DNA of 64,000 nt from Hevea brasiliensis (taxonomy: Eukaryota; Streptophyta; Magnoliopsida; Malpighiales; Euphorbiaceae), in NCBI RefSeq assembly GCF_030052815.1, contig NC_079505.1, forward strand, positions 62,865,309 to 62,929,308. Reading direction: 5' to 3'. The translations under genes and the position numbers were made by a program. Under the pieces are notes generated by a model, which was not told the DNA's origin, did not search any database, and saw only the letters and a program-made list of their open reading frames with translations. Shown one piece after another: positions 9,542-22,019 of the stretch (the stretch's first letter is position 1; each line of letters begins with the position of its first letter).

Positions 9542-12500
9542 TGTTACACCCTCATACTAAGTAGTTTCGTATATTCTACTGTTCCAATGACTAATGTCTA
9601 TCCAGAAAACTAAAATATCTAGAACTATACTTAAATCAATTAAAAAAGCCATAAATAAAATTGATAAAAATGAAATGAAGTTGGATAAAAATAAGAGAAA
9701 TAAAGCACAAATTGGTTAAATGAGCCGTAGGTCCCGACGATGGGTGACCGACCCAGAAAATGACTGCAAGCTCAGTTGCTACCCTAAATTTATGTGGGAC
9801 CCCACGACATCCTTAGTTGAGGATTAATTGTGAAATTACTGAAAATTAGAAAATCAAATAAATAAAAAGGGAATAAGCACAATTAAGCAAATCAGAACCT
9901 AAGGACTCTTCGAGCATTATGGAAAAAGATGATTTATAATTGATGAGGGGCATTTTGGTCAATTCACTTCAAGAGGTGACTTTTGACCTAATGTCTACTA
10001 AATTATATGAGATTAAAATATTCAAAAAGAATTAAAAATAAGAAATGGTGTATGAAAAAGAAAGGAAAGAAATGAAATTTTCAAATTTTAATTACATTTA
10101 TGACATAAGCATGACTCAAGCATGACACAATTAAAAATTTAAAATCAAATTATTTTTGTGTTATGGATAATTATAAGTGTAACAGGACAAAAATTTCATT
10201 AAAAATCAAAATTATTTTCTTCCTTCTTCTTCAATTAGGCCTACCACTCTCTCTCTCTCCTGTTCCCTCACTTCCTTACTCCATTTTCACCCAACCAAGC
10301 TTATGAAACCTTACTTCTCTTCCATAAATTCAATAGTTTATCATTAGAAAACCTCTAATTAAGCCTCAAAGTGAAGATTAGGAGAAAAGGAAACAAGAAA
10401 AATTGAAGGGAATTGAAGATTGGAAATCTCCATTAGAGGTAATTCATCTTACAAGTCTAATTTGTTATGTATTCATGGAATTAGGGTTGGTTATGGAGAA
10501 TTTACTAGAGAAAACATGAAAATCATGCATGTATGGGAGGGTAGGATCTTCAGCTAGCTTAGGAACTTTAGGGTTTTGATATGTCTTAGATGAATTGGGC
10601 ATGAATTTTAGCTTGATTGAGGTTGTATATGTGATTGGTGTATTGAAGTTACATGGAATTGCATGCATTGGGAATATGGGGAATTAGGATTTTGGTGAAA
10701 ATTAGGGTTTTGTAGTATGCTATGCAATTGATGTTTATAATGGTAAATTATGGTCATTTGGTATGCCTTGGTTAAGAATTGATGTGAATTAACAAAAGGA
10801 ATAAATGGATTGGTAGTGTGTTGAATTGCTGGATTCTAGACACTTGAGTCTAATGTGCTTAACAGCCTATAAATTGAGCTACACAACTCCAATTGGTATG
10901 AAACTAATTGGAAAAAAAACCTAAGACATAATGTTAAATTTTCCATGGAGACACCCTGCTTAGAAAATGACCATAAATTACTCTAAATGAGCCTTGAATC
11001 TGGAATTTAGTTTTGGACCTAACCAAAAATGACTAAATGAACAGTATTTAGTAAATTAGGCATAACTCACTCTAGAAAACTTCAAATTAGGTGATTATTG
11101 AACCAATGGAAACTTGAGACATAAGAGAACAATTCTCATGGAGACCATAGAGCCAAATTATGACCATAGCTTGATTAAATTACTAGACAAAATTAGTTCA
11201 GCAAATCTGCCCTGATTCTGGACTAACCTGGAAATCCTGAATAATGAGCTATCCAACTAGTTTTGGCAAAATTGCCATAAAATGGGCTAAAAAAATAAAA
11301 ATAAGGTGATTCCAAAGCCAAACTTCTCATAAGACATAGAACTAAAAATTTCATGTTTTGACTAGAACCCAGTTCTTAGGGCAAGGTAGGGGAATTATTG
11401 GGATAAGTCAGGAATCCTAAATATGGAATTCCTGCTCCTTAGCTAATTGGCCTTGTGACCTCTGAATGGTTATCAGGCCATAACTTCCTCTACAAAACTT
11501 CAAATTGAGTGATTTAAATTGGAAAATAAAACTAAGACATAAAGGAACAATTTTCGTGCAGAACACTTCACCAAAATATGACTGAAACTAGGTTGAAATG
11601 GGATTGAAAAGTCAGGATTCCACACTTTCCAGAATCAAAATTTATTAAAATTGCATAGCCAACTTACGAAACTCATTAGGCATTTATTGAATAACTTTTA
11701 GAGATAATTGGAATGAGTATTGAGACACTTTAATTGTATATTTTCAGTAGAAAAGGAGACCTTGAGGGATAAAGAAAAGTGAGCTAAGGAAAGAGAAGAC
11801 TCATTAAAGGTTTGTGCATAACTAACCTTTTTCCTTGGTTTAAACCTTGTAAATTGATTTGAATGAATTTATTTTGAATGAGCTATGATTTCCTTGCACT
11901 TGAGAACTTTAATTTATGAAATGAATTTGTGAATGTGGAAAAGCAGATGTTGGCCCTTTATATTATTGTAGCATGGGAGTGGGTCGGTTTTGAATGTGTT
12001 TAGAAGTGTTTTTGAGAATTTTATGTGTTGCCAACCGTGTACATGAATTTGCAACAACTAAATGTGTTTATTGATTGTAAATGTGTTTTGTTGAATGGAA
12101 ATTATTTGAAATTATTTTGAAACTACAGTTAGCATGACAACATGATTTGTGTTCCTCATTAACTTGCCTAGTGAGACGTATTGGATATGATCTCCTCCAC
12201 TTATGGGGTTGAGTTACCCTCTCTAGTTTACTAGTTGAGGACGTATTGGATGTGTGTTCATATTTGCTAGCTAACTTTTGTATTCCCCTTTAGCCTTTGG
12301 TTATTAGGACATATTGGCTTTATCATGGTGTATAACATGACATTGATTGAAAATTTTGTGTCATTGTTCTAACTGTGTGAATTGTTGGCAACACCCTTAA
12401 ACTGTGAATATTTTAGATAAAATGTGACTGAAATGAATGATTTACAATTATTGAAATGTGTGAATTCAGTTTCATGAATTGTGGTCAATTTAAATATATT

Positions 12501-13217
12501 TTAAATTCTTCATTATAATTTTATAAAATATGTCTTATATTGTGTTTTAAAACTTAGTTCTACACCAGTGGGTAAAATACTCAGCGATAGCTTTTTAATG
12601 CTGTCACAGATAAGGAGAAAGGCAAAGCAGCAGAGTGAGCTGCTTGTAGCTGTAGTGAAGCTTCATTTGGATCATTTTCGGGTATATTATTTATACCATT
12701 TATAAATCCATTTTGATGTAAATTAGTTCATATGTATCTAGAAGACAATGAGCAGTTGTACAAATAAAATTGTAATAATGTTTTGTTATCTTTTAAGTTG
12801 TAAATCTGTAAATGAACATCTATTTTGATTTGTAAATGGGAAATGTATATTTCTTTGGTGTTGGATGAATGAAATGAGATGATTGAGTTTGATTGAGTTC
12901 AAATTGGGTATAAGATATTTTTATAAATTGTTTTTCCATAAGGTTGAAGAACTGTTTTTACATAGTTTTAGCCGTCACCACGCAGATTTTTCATAAGATT
13001 TAAAAATGCTAAATTATTCTAAATAAATTTTATGACATATAACCAACCCAAAGACCCTTTAATAATTCTTTTATCCTCATTTTCATTTAAATTAGAAATG
13101 GAAGTGTTTTAAAATCCCTTATAGTATATTTAATGGGTTATCGGTAGGTGAAGTTTGGTAATTCATTAGGTATACTACGAGATCATGTTATGCCTTACAA
13201 AGAAGTAAGGTGTGACA
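9542..13217 (+). repeat. Element A 3' LTR (3.68 kb)
   Basis: It begins TGTTACACCCTCATAC right after the polypurine tract and ends AAGGTGTGACA. Its length and sequence resemble the LTRs of element D (48298-56939 without inserts) and the solo LTR 49788-53205. It contains diverged tandem modules with anchors near 10867, 11061, 11276 and 11479, and the CTCAGCGATAGC motif near 12580-12607. No gene is visible; short frames inside are not conserved as proteins. The matching 5' LTR lies outside the window. Confidence 0.85.
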
Positions 13218-14693
13218 AAATTGGATGCCAATGATAGCAGGGCTATTCAGATGGCTGGCTTACCTTAAAATGTAAGAAAAGGATTGGTACAAGTCCTATG
13301 TTATTGATAGGGCTGACAATATGACTTGGTATCAGTTGGTGGCATAGTTCACCAATTGAGCTTTCCTAGAAAGTTCTAAGGAACTAAAGGTGGTATAGTT
13401 TGAGCAGTTAAGATAGACTGTTGATATGAGTGTTAACGAGTATACAAATAAGTTTGTTGATCTTCTGCAGTATGTGGGGCAAGAGTATGATACTGATAAG
13501 AAGAAAGCGAATAGGTACACTTAGAGGTTGCACTCTAGATACTCCTTATTGATTTTGGCTACGTAAACCCACAATTTCCATTCAATAATAGATGCTATAA
13601 GAAAGATAAAAGCAAGGATTTTCATTAAAGGTAGTCTAGAGCTGAAAAGTACAAGGGCTAAATAGTCCACAATTCCTAAGGCTACAGACTATTTGTTCCT
13701 TTGAAACTAAGAAGAATAAAGGAGGGAAGTTTGGCAAAAAGCAAAAAAAGAATAAGTTTTGGAGCATAATCAAGTTAAGCCTTGGGGCGAAAAGTGGATC
13801 TAGTTCAGGATCGGATACCTTTGGTTGTGTCAGATGTGAGAAGCCTCATCAAGGACCTTATAGGTTTGGAAACTCCTAATGCTACAGTTGTGGACAGGAA
13901 GGGCACATGTCTAAGGAGTGTCCTAATATGGAAAGAGTGGTTTCACAGCAATAAACCGGGTCTGGTAGTGTCGCTCAACTGGCAACGAGACAAACTCTAA
14001 TGATTTCCTCTTCAAGGAAGGGACAAGGCAGAGTATGAAGGTATTCTTCCTCTATGATAGGCTTATAAGGAAGGGGTTTGACAGCACCGACTCGGATCTT
14101 CACCCTGACATAATAAAAAGCTAACACTTCCAACACGATGGTGTCAAGTAATCTTCTTATAGGAGGTTTTAATGTGCATGTTTTGATTGATCTTACTACA
14201 TCACATTCTTTTGTTAAACCAATCCTAAGGTTGGGATTAGTAATCTCAAGTCTAAAATGTCAATTGCTTATTAGTAGGCCTAAGTGTGATCCTTTAGTGA
14301 TGGGGATGATATGTTACGCTTGTCCAATGATGGTGGAGGATAAATGCTTTTCAACTAACTTGGTGGTCCTAGAATTGATGAATTTTGATGTCATTCTAGA
14401 GACAGATTGGCTCTCAGCTAATTATGCTACCTTAGACTGTAGGAATAAGGTAGTAAGGTTTAGAGGACAGGATGGGTTAAAGATAGTTTTTTAGGGAGAT
14501 CAGACATCATCTGTGAATGGGAGATCATACATCATCTGTGAAGGGGATAATCTCTGAGATGTAAGCTAAAAAGATGCTTCAAAAAGGATGTTGAAGCTTT
14601 CTAGCTCATGTTAGAAAGGTTATATAGAGCAGAAGTGGGCTAGGATTAGTTTTTGTGGTAAAAGAGTTTCCAAATGTGTTTCAAGAGGAACAC
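13218..14693 (+). pseudogene. Element B: gag and protease remnant
   Basis: This is a degraded gag of a second chromovirus-like element. A capsid-like stretch (about 13220-13600, with EYTNKFVDLLQYVG) is followed by a nucleocapsid zinc knuckle, CYSCGQEGHMSKEC (CX2CX4HX4C), at 13880-13921. A retropepsin-like domain follows at 14138-14490: the motif VLIDLTTSHSF keeps the catalytic Asp but replaces the following Ser-Gly, and VILETDWLS corresponds to the usual ILGMDWL. Many stops and frame changes occur. The gag 5' part is missing to the left; element A ends directly at 13217, so A probably inserted into B's gag. At 14694 the frame (VKEFPNVFQEE) is cut and resumes at 25524. Confidence 0.85.
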
Positions 14694-15365
14694 TGTAACA
14701 CCCCTCACCCGACTACAGTGTAGCCGAGCAAAGTGTGCTACATTCGGTGCCGGAGCACCCTATCTTATCTTACTTTATTCCTTTCATATTTTGATCTCGA
14801 TATATTTTAATATTAATAAATTTTTCGACGGAGAAACCAGCGGAGTTTCCCCTATTTTACTACCAGTTGACGCATTTTACTATTTACCTGTTTGAAAGTT
14901 TCAATAATATTTTACAAATAAAATCTCATCAATTATTTTCATAACCATCTCATAATTCACATCTCATTCATATATCTCAATTTCATATTCATTTCCATGC
15001 ATTATCTATATATTTCAAATCTGTCTTCGAATCCATACAATCTCATTCATGCTCAAATCACATAAGTAAAATTTTCAAATTTCTTTAATTTACATAATTT
15101 CATAATTTACATGATATATAAATTAATTACATATGAAAAAGCTAATTTATTAAATTACATTACATTTCTATTAATTACCTGCTCACAATCTACATTATAA
15201 TACAATATCTAGCATTTTATACTAAATACAAAATATGATCTATGTGGGCCCTATCTACATGCATTGCTGAGGAGGTGACAACCTTGATTACTTCAGGCAC
15301 TTCTGCAGATCTGGACTCCAAAAATCTTAGTCAAAGTACCTGCGCGAGGAAACAAATTCATCACG

Positions 15366-15383
15366 CTAAGCATTGCTGCTTAG
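15366..15383 (-). promoter_or_regulatory. LTR hairpin (CTAAGC / GCTTAG)
   Basis: CTAAGC-ATTGCT-GCTTAG forms a 6-bp stem with a 6-base loop and is followed on this strand by TGGTGC. The same 'GCACCACT-AG...CT-AGC' arrangement recurs in other LTR families in the window. The role is unknown. Confidence 0.55.
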
Positions 15384-15960
15384 TGGTGCAATAATAGAAC
15401 AAGAAAATAATATACCAATAAAGAAAGAACGAAGCATAATTTGAATATTTAAGAATCAATTTAATTTAATACAATGTGTCTAATATTAATTATCTTTTGT
15501 TCTAATTTGTTCCGCTTTGGAAGCGTTTAATTCCTAAATTCACAGTGATAATGTACAATATACATAATTAATGAAAATACTCAGTTTATATTCATATGGC
15601 AATAGAAAGCACATTTAAAATATTTAGTTAAGTTATACCTATTTTTGCAACTCTTTTATCATTTTACTTAATAATTTTTTTTTATGTGGTTTGGATCATT
15701 TCATAATTCTAACTAATTCTTTTGAAGTCTTATTAACTCATTTATTTGATTTCTAATATTTTTAATTACTAATAGTCTTAATTTATTTCAATAAATTACA
15801 CTGCCCAAGTAACCTACGACAGGCTGACTAAACTGGATAACGGGTCGTTGGCACTGGACACCGCGGTGCCTCGGGCCGTCATACCATGGGACGCAGAACG
15901 TCAACCACGTATGCAGTCAGTATGGCTAAAAAGCCATGATACACATAATCAGGCATAAAA

Positions 15961-16043
15961 GCCATGAATGTTGGCATAATGCCATGAATGCGGGCATAAA
16001 GCCATGAATGCGGGCACAAAGCCATAAATACAGGCATAAAGCC
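15961..16043 (-). repeat. 20-bp tandem repeat in the 3' LTR
   Basis: Four units start at 15961, 15981, 16001 and 16021, of the form GCCATGAATGCGGGCATAAA with small changes. The same array is at 21937-22019 in the other LTR, and a related inverted version is near 6420-6545 in the solo LTR. Confidence 0.9.
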
Positions 16044-19000
16044 TTTTGCAGTACTGCTAAAACAATACCCTATTGGCATGCCAAACTATCCAATCTGACA
16101 CACATGTCTAGGCAATACAAGGGCACATAATATCATTAAACATTAATATATTGTGTTTTATGACTTCATTATTTCATAATAAATTTCAATTATAATTCAT
16201 ACATTCATTTGATCATTTATATGATCACAATTCACATCAATTATCCTTTTTATACCATTGTACTCAAAATACTTCTCCTTTCTACAATAATGAGAACTAA
16301 TGTCTCATTCATACATTAATATGGTTCATTTATTCATTCTTTATGTTATTCATATTAATCACAATTCTAAACAATGGTTCACATGTACCATTGTATTCAA
16401 AACATTTTTCCTTTTCTCATTTATACATTCAAGAATCTACTTATGTAATTGCAAATTTTATATTTCAAGTTGAGTTACTAATATTTTATGAATTCCATTT
16501 GTGATGGGCATATAAGCCCTAACTATCTATTTACATCAATTAGATGACTTATTTTTCATGTTTCCAGTAATCCATGAAAATTTCATGGACTTCAAATTTA
16601 TGCTCTTAATTTCCTTTTAACAATTTTGACTAAGATGCATAGTCCACATTTGTCATACCATTCTAAGCATTAAGCTTAGAATTGGTTCTAGGTCTTCATC
16701 TTAATTTGCTAATTATTTTGACTACTATTCACCTTACTAGTCAACCAAAATGTTGACTTTTTCTACTTAATGGATATATTAGTTCTAATTACACCAAGAT
16801 CCCACATTTGGAGTTTTACATTTGCTAGTATTAATTGCCAATTGCAATTTAAAGTCCCCTAGATGCATTTCTAATTTCACATTTTAAATTTCAATTTTTG
16901 GTGTCACTATTCACCTCATTGGTCAACAAAAATGTTGACTTTGGGATGGAAAATAGGTACATTGGTTTTAACACTCCCAATGCACCACATTTTACATTTA
17001 AAACTTGTTGGAATTGAGCACCCATACCATTTCTAAACTTAAAACCAAGAGGGCAGAATTTTCAGTTTTTGAAGCCTAACTTTACTGTTCTATTAAGCAC
17101 TGTTGCAGTGGGAATTTGAGGAAATGGTAAACATGAAAGTTGTTTCTTATTTTGTCTAGTTGAATTTCCTTTTCTGAATCACTCCATTTGGAGTTTCGTA
17201 GCTCCAGATATGGTCCAAAAACCACAGCTGGCCGGATTTCAATTCTGCAGAATTTACCAAATCTACAATACCATGAACAGTGACTGTGACTGCCATTTGA
17301 GTTACTTTCTGGTCATAATTTGGAGTAGATTTCTTCATAAAAATTGTTTGTCTATGTCTTAACTTGTTGCTGTAAAAATTTCAGGTCAATTGACGATTTC
17401 TACAATGAGTTATGGCCACTATTCATTTGGTCATTCTGCAGAATTGGCTTGCAGGGTACCCGGATTGGGGCCAACTTTTGGTCCACTTGCTTTGGTCTTT
17501 TGGGCATGGTTTCTTCAGCAAAAATGTGTCATTATAAGTCTAGTTTCATATCCAATAGGCCAAACACCAATTGGACCTACACAGCCAAAGATATGGCAGT
17601 CCAAACAGGCTGGACTCACAGCCTCCCTGCTGCTGTCACTAGGCAGCATGCCCATTTCAGTTTGCCATGCAATAGTTCACTCCTAATTATGGTCAACTTA
17701 CCCCAAATGGTCACTAATTGACCATTAGAATGTTCTTTAACAATTTCCTAAGCAAAGTCAAATTTTCACTCCCAAACCCTAGCTCAAAGTCAAGGTTTTC
17801 ACAAATTTCCTTAGTTAACTCTTTTATTCCTTATATATATATATATATACACTTTAAACATAATCTCTAATTCACTCTAAGTCCATTAAAACAATCAAAC
17901 TCATTCCTTCCTTAGGGCTGCCGAAATTCATGGTATACATACACATTAATTCTTTTCATTTAATTTACAAATTCTTGTTCACTTTAAGTCCTTAACATGG
18001 AATGAAAGGGATTTAGGTATAAATATGCACTAACCTTCTTGAAACCAACCTTGAGCTTGTTATTCTTCAAGATTTCTCCTAGAATCATAATAATCATAAT
18101 TAATTATTACTTCACTTTCCTAAATTAAATATCCAATAAAAATTCAACAACATTTCCCCTTAAATTGGACTAAACTCCTATCATAAATCTTAAATCCACA
18201 ACCACCCATTAATACCCAATCTGGCAGCTTGTGCATTCAAATTTATATATAATGATCTAACCATTAGATAAATCCCAAATTTTAACCATATATTCAAGAC
18301 ATCCCTATACAATATCAGTAAAAATTTTAGCATCAAATAATCTCTATATCATGAGATATCAAAACATTCATTCAACCCTTCAAAATCTGAATTTTTGCAA
18401 AAATCAGTCTTACTCAGACAGCTCATGCAAAACAATTTATATCTCATAAACCACAAGTCTAAAATTCACCAAATTTTAACCCAGCAGCCTCAACATCCCA
18501 AATATCATTTGTACCAAATTTCATAATTTTATAAGCATCCTAACTATTTATTTTTCTCAAATTTCAGTAGCCAAAATTCAGAATTCAACCTACAGACAGC
18601 ATGTGTTCAACAATATATTTCTCCAAATCCAACCGTTGAACAATCACCAAATTTTATTCATAACTTCCACACATACATACCTCAAACATATCCAAAAACC
18701 AGCTGTAGATGTTGAGCCAAACTCACCTGGACGGAAGAGAAAGATGCTGCCCTGCTGAACCCCTATTTCTGCTACTGTTCATCTCCTTCTCCTTCTTCTT
18801 TTCTTTCTTTCTTTCTCTTTCTTTCTTATTCCAGCCAGTATGAAGAAGGAAACTGCTGGTTTCCTTTGTTTTTTTATCTCATTTTAAGTCATTTTTATCT
18901 CTTTTTATTGGTTTGTCAAATGGTGATTGGAGGGGGCTTTTAAATGACATCATCATATGTCATAATTAAGCATTTTCCTTCGTTTTCTTTTCTTCTTTTC

Positions 19001-19503
19001 TCTACTCATTTTCAATTCAATTTTTAGTAATGTTTATTCATATTTTATGTTATATTAATTATTTACTTAACTGGACAAGTCGGCCAAAAATTACCTCTGA
19101 AGGCGAAATGACCAAAATGCCCTCCGTTTGGCTTAACGGGTCAAAATTGTCTGTACCGATTGAAAAATTTTTCTAAATATTTTCTTGGCATTCTAATGCC
19201 ATAGGAACCTCAATGACCCTTCTCTGGAGTCCCAAAAATTATTTTATAAATTTTTTCCCGGGTCTAGGGCTCCTAGTTGCGAAAACCGCAACTTCATTGG
19301 AGTTACCCATCGCTAGGGCAAGCTCATTTAACTTGGTTGTATTTTATTTCTAAAATTTTTACTAAATTTTTCTTATCAATATTTGAGTTATTTATGGTTC
19401 CTCACTTTAGTCTAATTATTTTTCCAGACGTTCTAGCTGTCCGGACCGACACCGGTCATCGGAACAGTAAAATGTATGGAATTGCTACAGTGAGGGTGTT
19501 ACA

Positions 19504-19521
19504 ATTCTTTCCCTCTAATTT
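19504..19521 (-). other. Polypurine tract of the gag-only element
   Basis: On the minus strand AAATTAGAGGGAAAGAAT lies directly before the 3' LTR, preceded by the CGAGGACGAAATTT sequence typical of this group. Confidence 0.82.
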
Positions 19522-19695
19522 AAATTTCGTCCTCGAAATTTACTGGGTATTTTGGATTCTGAGATAATTCTTTTACCTGTCTATTGCTCCATCTGTCTAC
19601 TTCTTTTATACATATGGTACTATTTAATTTTTTTTTTTTGAATCTATTACTATACACTTTGGCATATCATAAGGGAAGGATACTTTACCTCAAAT

Positions 19696-20545
19696 TTACA
19701 TTTGGAGCTTCTTGCTCCTCTCTGACTTGGGTGACATTACTGTTGTACTTGGTCCTTCCACGACCTCTATTTGGGTCCGTGGTAAATTCCTCTTAGGACA
19801 ATCTTTCAGACGATGGTCTATGGCCCCACATCTATAACAGGCTCCAGTCAATCCCCTACATTCACCTTTATGCCACTTGTTACAATGGCCACATTTTCTT
19901 GCTAGTCCTGACGCACTCACTACTAGTGTTTCTGGTTGATCTCTTCTGGGTATAGGCCTGGGTCTGGATCTCCTACTTTGATCAGATGTCTGACTTACCT
20001 GTTCTCTCAGCCTCTTATTACTAGACTGTCCAAATTTCCTCTTTTGCTGATCACCACTCCTCTTCTGTTCCTCTTCATGAACACAGCTAATATATTTCTT
20101 TCTAACTCTATCAGAAAGAATTCCCAAGTTACGTCGGCTGGTTGCACTGCCTTGGTTACAACATCCCACCACCGATATGCAGCTTCTTGTAACAATGAAA
20201 CTGCACACTCCAAACTCGCTACGGTGTGCAATGGAGCTGCAAGACTCTTTCAGTCCTTTCTAACCAATACTCAGCCGCTGCAGAATCGTCTTCCTTTCTA
20301 CCATTGAAATCTACAGCTCCATATTTCCTAATTTTTCCTAGAGGTGATTTCTGCTGAGACAATGGTGGAATAACCCCTGTCATCTGTCGAAAGAATCCAG
20401 TCATCTGCTCAAACAAGGACTATTGGGGTTGTACAGGCACCTCTTGCACTAGTGGAGTAGGATCTCCCCGATTTCCAATATCACTCCCAATCGGAATGCG
20501 GCTTACTACTTCTTCTTCTACTGCCCTCTGCGATTCTGAGTCCAT
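19696..20545 (-). pseudogene. Degraded gag of the gag-only element
   Basis: The probable start is ATG at 20545-20543 (MDSESQRAVEEEVVSRIP). A capsid-like region (KIRKYGAVDFNG, AEYWLERTERVL, EAAYRWWDVV) is followed by a basic segment and two zinc knuckles: CGHCNKWHKGEC and CYRCGAIDHRLKDC (CX2CX4HX4C). It ends near 19696. One TAG (20422-20420) interrupts it where Gln is likely, and two frame changes are needed (about 20225 and 20100). Compared with gag of element D, the central part of the capsid between the WEFFLIE segment and the EEEQKR segment is missing, so it carries an internal deletion of roughly a hundred codons. Gag would build the particle that packages the RNA. Confidence 0.85.
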
Positions 20546-20655
20546 ACCTTAACGTAAAATAACCAAGAAAATATATCTGCATTAGTGTCACCTCAACTCA
20601 TATGAATGCAATGCATGATATGCAATCTATCTAGGTCCAGAAATGCCTAAACCGC

Positions 20656-20667
20656 GCTCTGATACCA
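20656..20667 (-). other. Primer-binding site, tRNA-iMet type
   Basis: On the minus strand TGGTATCAGAGC follows the 5' LTR end (GTTACA) after five bases. It is complementary to the initiator Met tRNA 3' end and fixes the orientation of the element. Confidence 0.92.
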
Positions 20668-21936
20668 ATAAATGTAACACCCCTCACCCGACTACAATGT
20701 AGCCGAGCAAAGTGTGCTACATTCGGTGCCGGAGCACCCTATCTTATCTTACTTTATTCCTTTCATATTTTGATCTCGATATATTTTAATATTAATAAAT
20801 TTTTCGACGGAGAAACTAGCGGAGTTTCCCTATTTTATTACGATTGACGTATTTTACTATTTACATTTGAAAGTTTCAATAATATTTTACAAATAAAATC
20901 TCATCAATTATTTTCATAACCATCTCATAATTCACATCTCATTCATATATCTCAATTTCATATTCATTTCCATGCATTATCTATATATTTCAAATCTGTC
21001 TTCGAATCCATACAATCTCATTCATGCTCAAATCACATAAGTAAAATTTTCAAATTTCTTTAATTTACATAATTTCATAATTTACATTATATATAAATTA
21101 ATTACATATGAAAAAGCTAATTTATTAAATTACATTACATTTCTATTAATTACCTGCTCACAATCTACATTATAATACAATATCTAGCATTTTATACTAA
21201 ATACAAAATATGATCTATATGGGCCCTATCTACATGCATTGCTGAGGAGGTGACAACCTTGATTACTTTAGGCACTTCTGCAGATCTGGACTCCAAAAAT
21301 CTTAGTCAAAGTACCTGCGCGAGGAAACAAATCCATCGCGCTAAGCATTGCTACTTATTGGTGCAATAATAGAACAAGAAAATAATATACCAATAAAGAA
21401 AGAACAAAGCATAATTTGAATATTTAAGAATCAATTTAATTTAATACAATGTGTCTAATATTAATTATCTTTTGTTCTAATTTGTTCTGCTTTGGAAGTG
21501 TTTAATTCCTAAATTCACAGTGATAATGTACAATATACAGAATTAATAAAAATACTCAGTTTATATTCATATGGCAATAGAAAGCACATTTAAAATATTT
21601 AGTTAAGTTATACCTATTTTTGCAACTCTTTTATCATTTTACTTAATAATTTTTTTTTTATGTGGTTTGGATCATTTCATAATTCTAACTAATTCTTTTG
21701 AAGTCTTATTAACTCATTTATTTGATTTCTAATATTTTTAATTACTAATAGTCTTAATTTATTTCAATAAATTACACTGCCCAAGTAACCTACGACAGGC
21801 TGACTAAACTGGATAACGGGTCGTTGGCACTGGACACCGCGGTGCCTCGGGCCGTCATACCATGGGACGCAGAACGTCAACCACGTATGCAGTCAGTATG
21901 GCTAAAAAGCCATGATACACATAATCAGGCATAAAA

Positions 21937-22019
21937 GCCATGAATGTTGGCATAATGCCATGAATGCAGGTATAAAGCCATGAATGCGGGCACAAAGCCA
22001 TAAATACAGGCATAAAGCC
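21937..22019 (-). repeat. 20-bp tandem repeat in the 5' LTR
   Basis: Four units start at 21937, 21957, 21977 and 21997, matching the array in the other LTR. Confidence 0.9.

Larger units (their letters stand above)
14694..19503 (-). repeat. 3' LTR of the gag-only element (4810 bp)
   Basis: It runs on the minus strand from 19503 (TGTAACACCCTCACTG) to 14694 (GTGTTACA). It differs from the 5' LTR by scattered substitutions and mainly by a shorter (TA)n run (about 9 units at 17832-17849, against about 25). It contains 20-bp tandem units at 15961-16043, a GC-richer block at about 15803-15900 and a hairpin at 15366-15383. Short frames inside occur in both LTRs simply because the LTRs are copies. 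Confidence 0.92.

Noticed and set aside
14674..14895. Plus-strand frame crossing the left edge of the gag-only element
   Set aside because: It crosses an insertion boundary and reads into the LTR, a chance frame.
15879..16079. Minus-strand frame with repeated PTFMAFMP-like peptide, also at 21855-22055
   Set aside because: It is the translation of the 20-bp tandem array in the LTR, not a gene.
17344..17721. Open frame of 125 codons on the plus strand, repeated at 23430-23702
   Set aside because: It lies inside both LTRs of the gag-only element. The repeat is due to LTR duplication, and the frame reads the diverged module antisense. No protein similarity was recognised.
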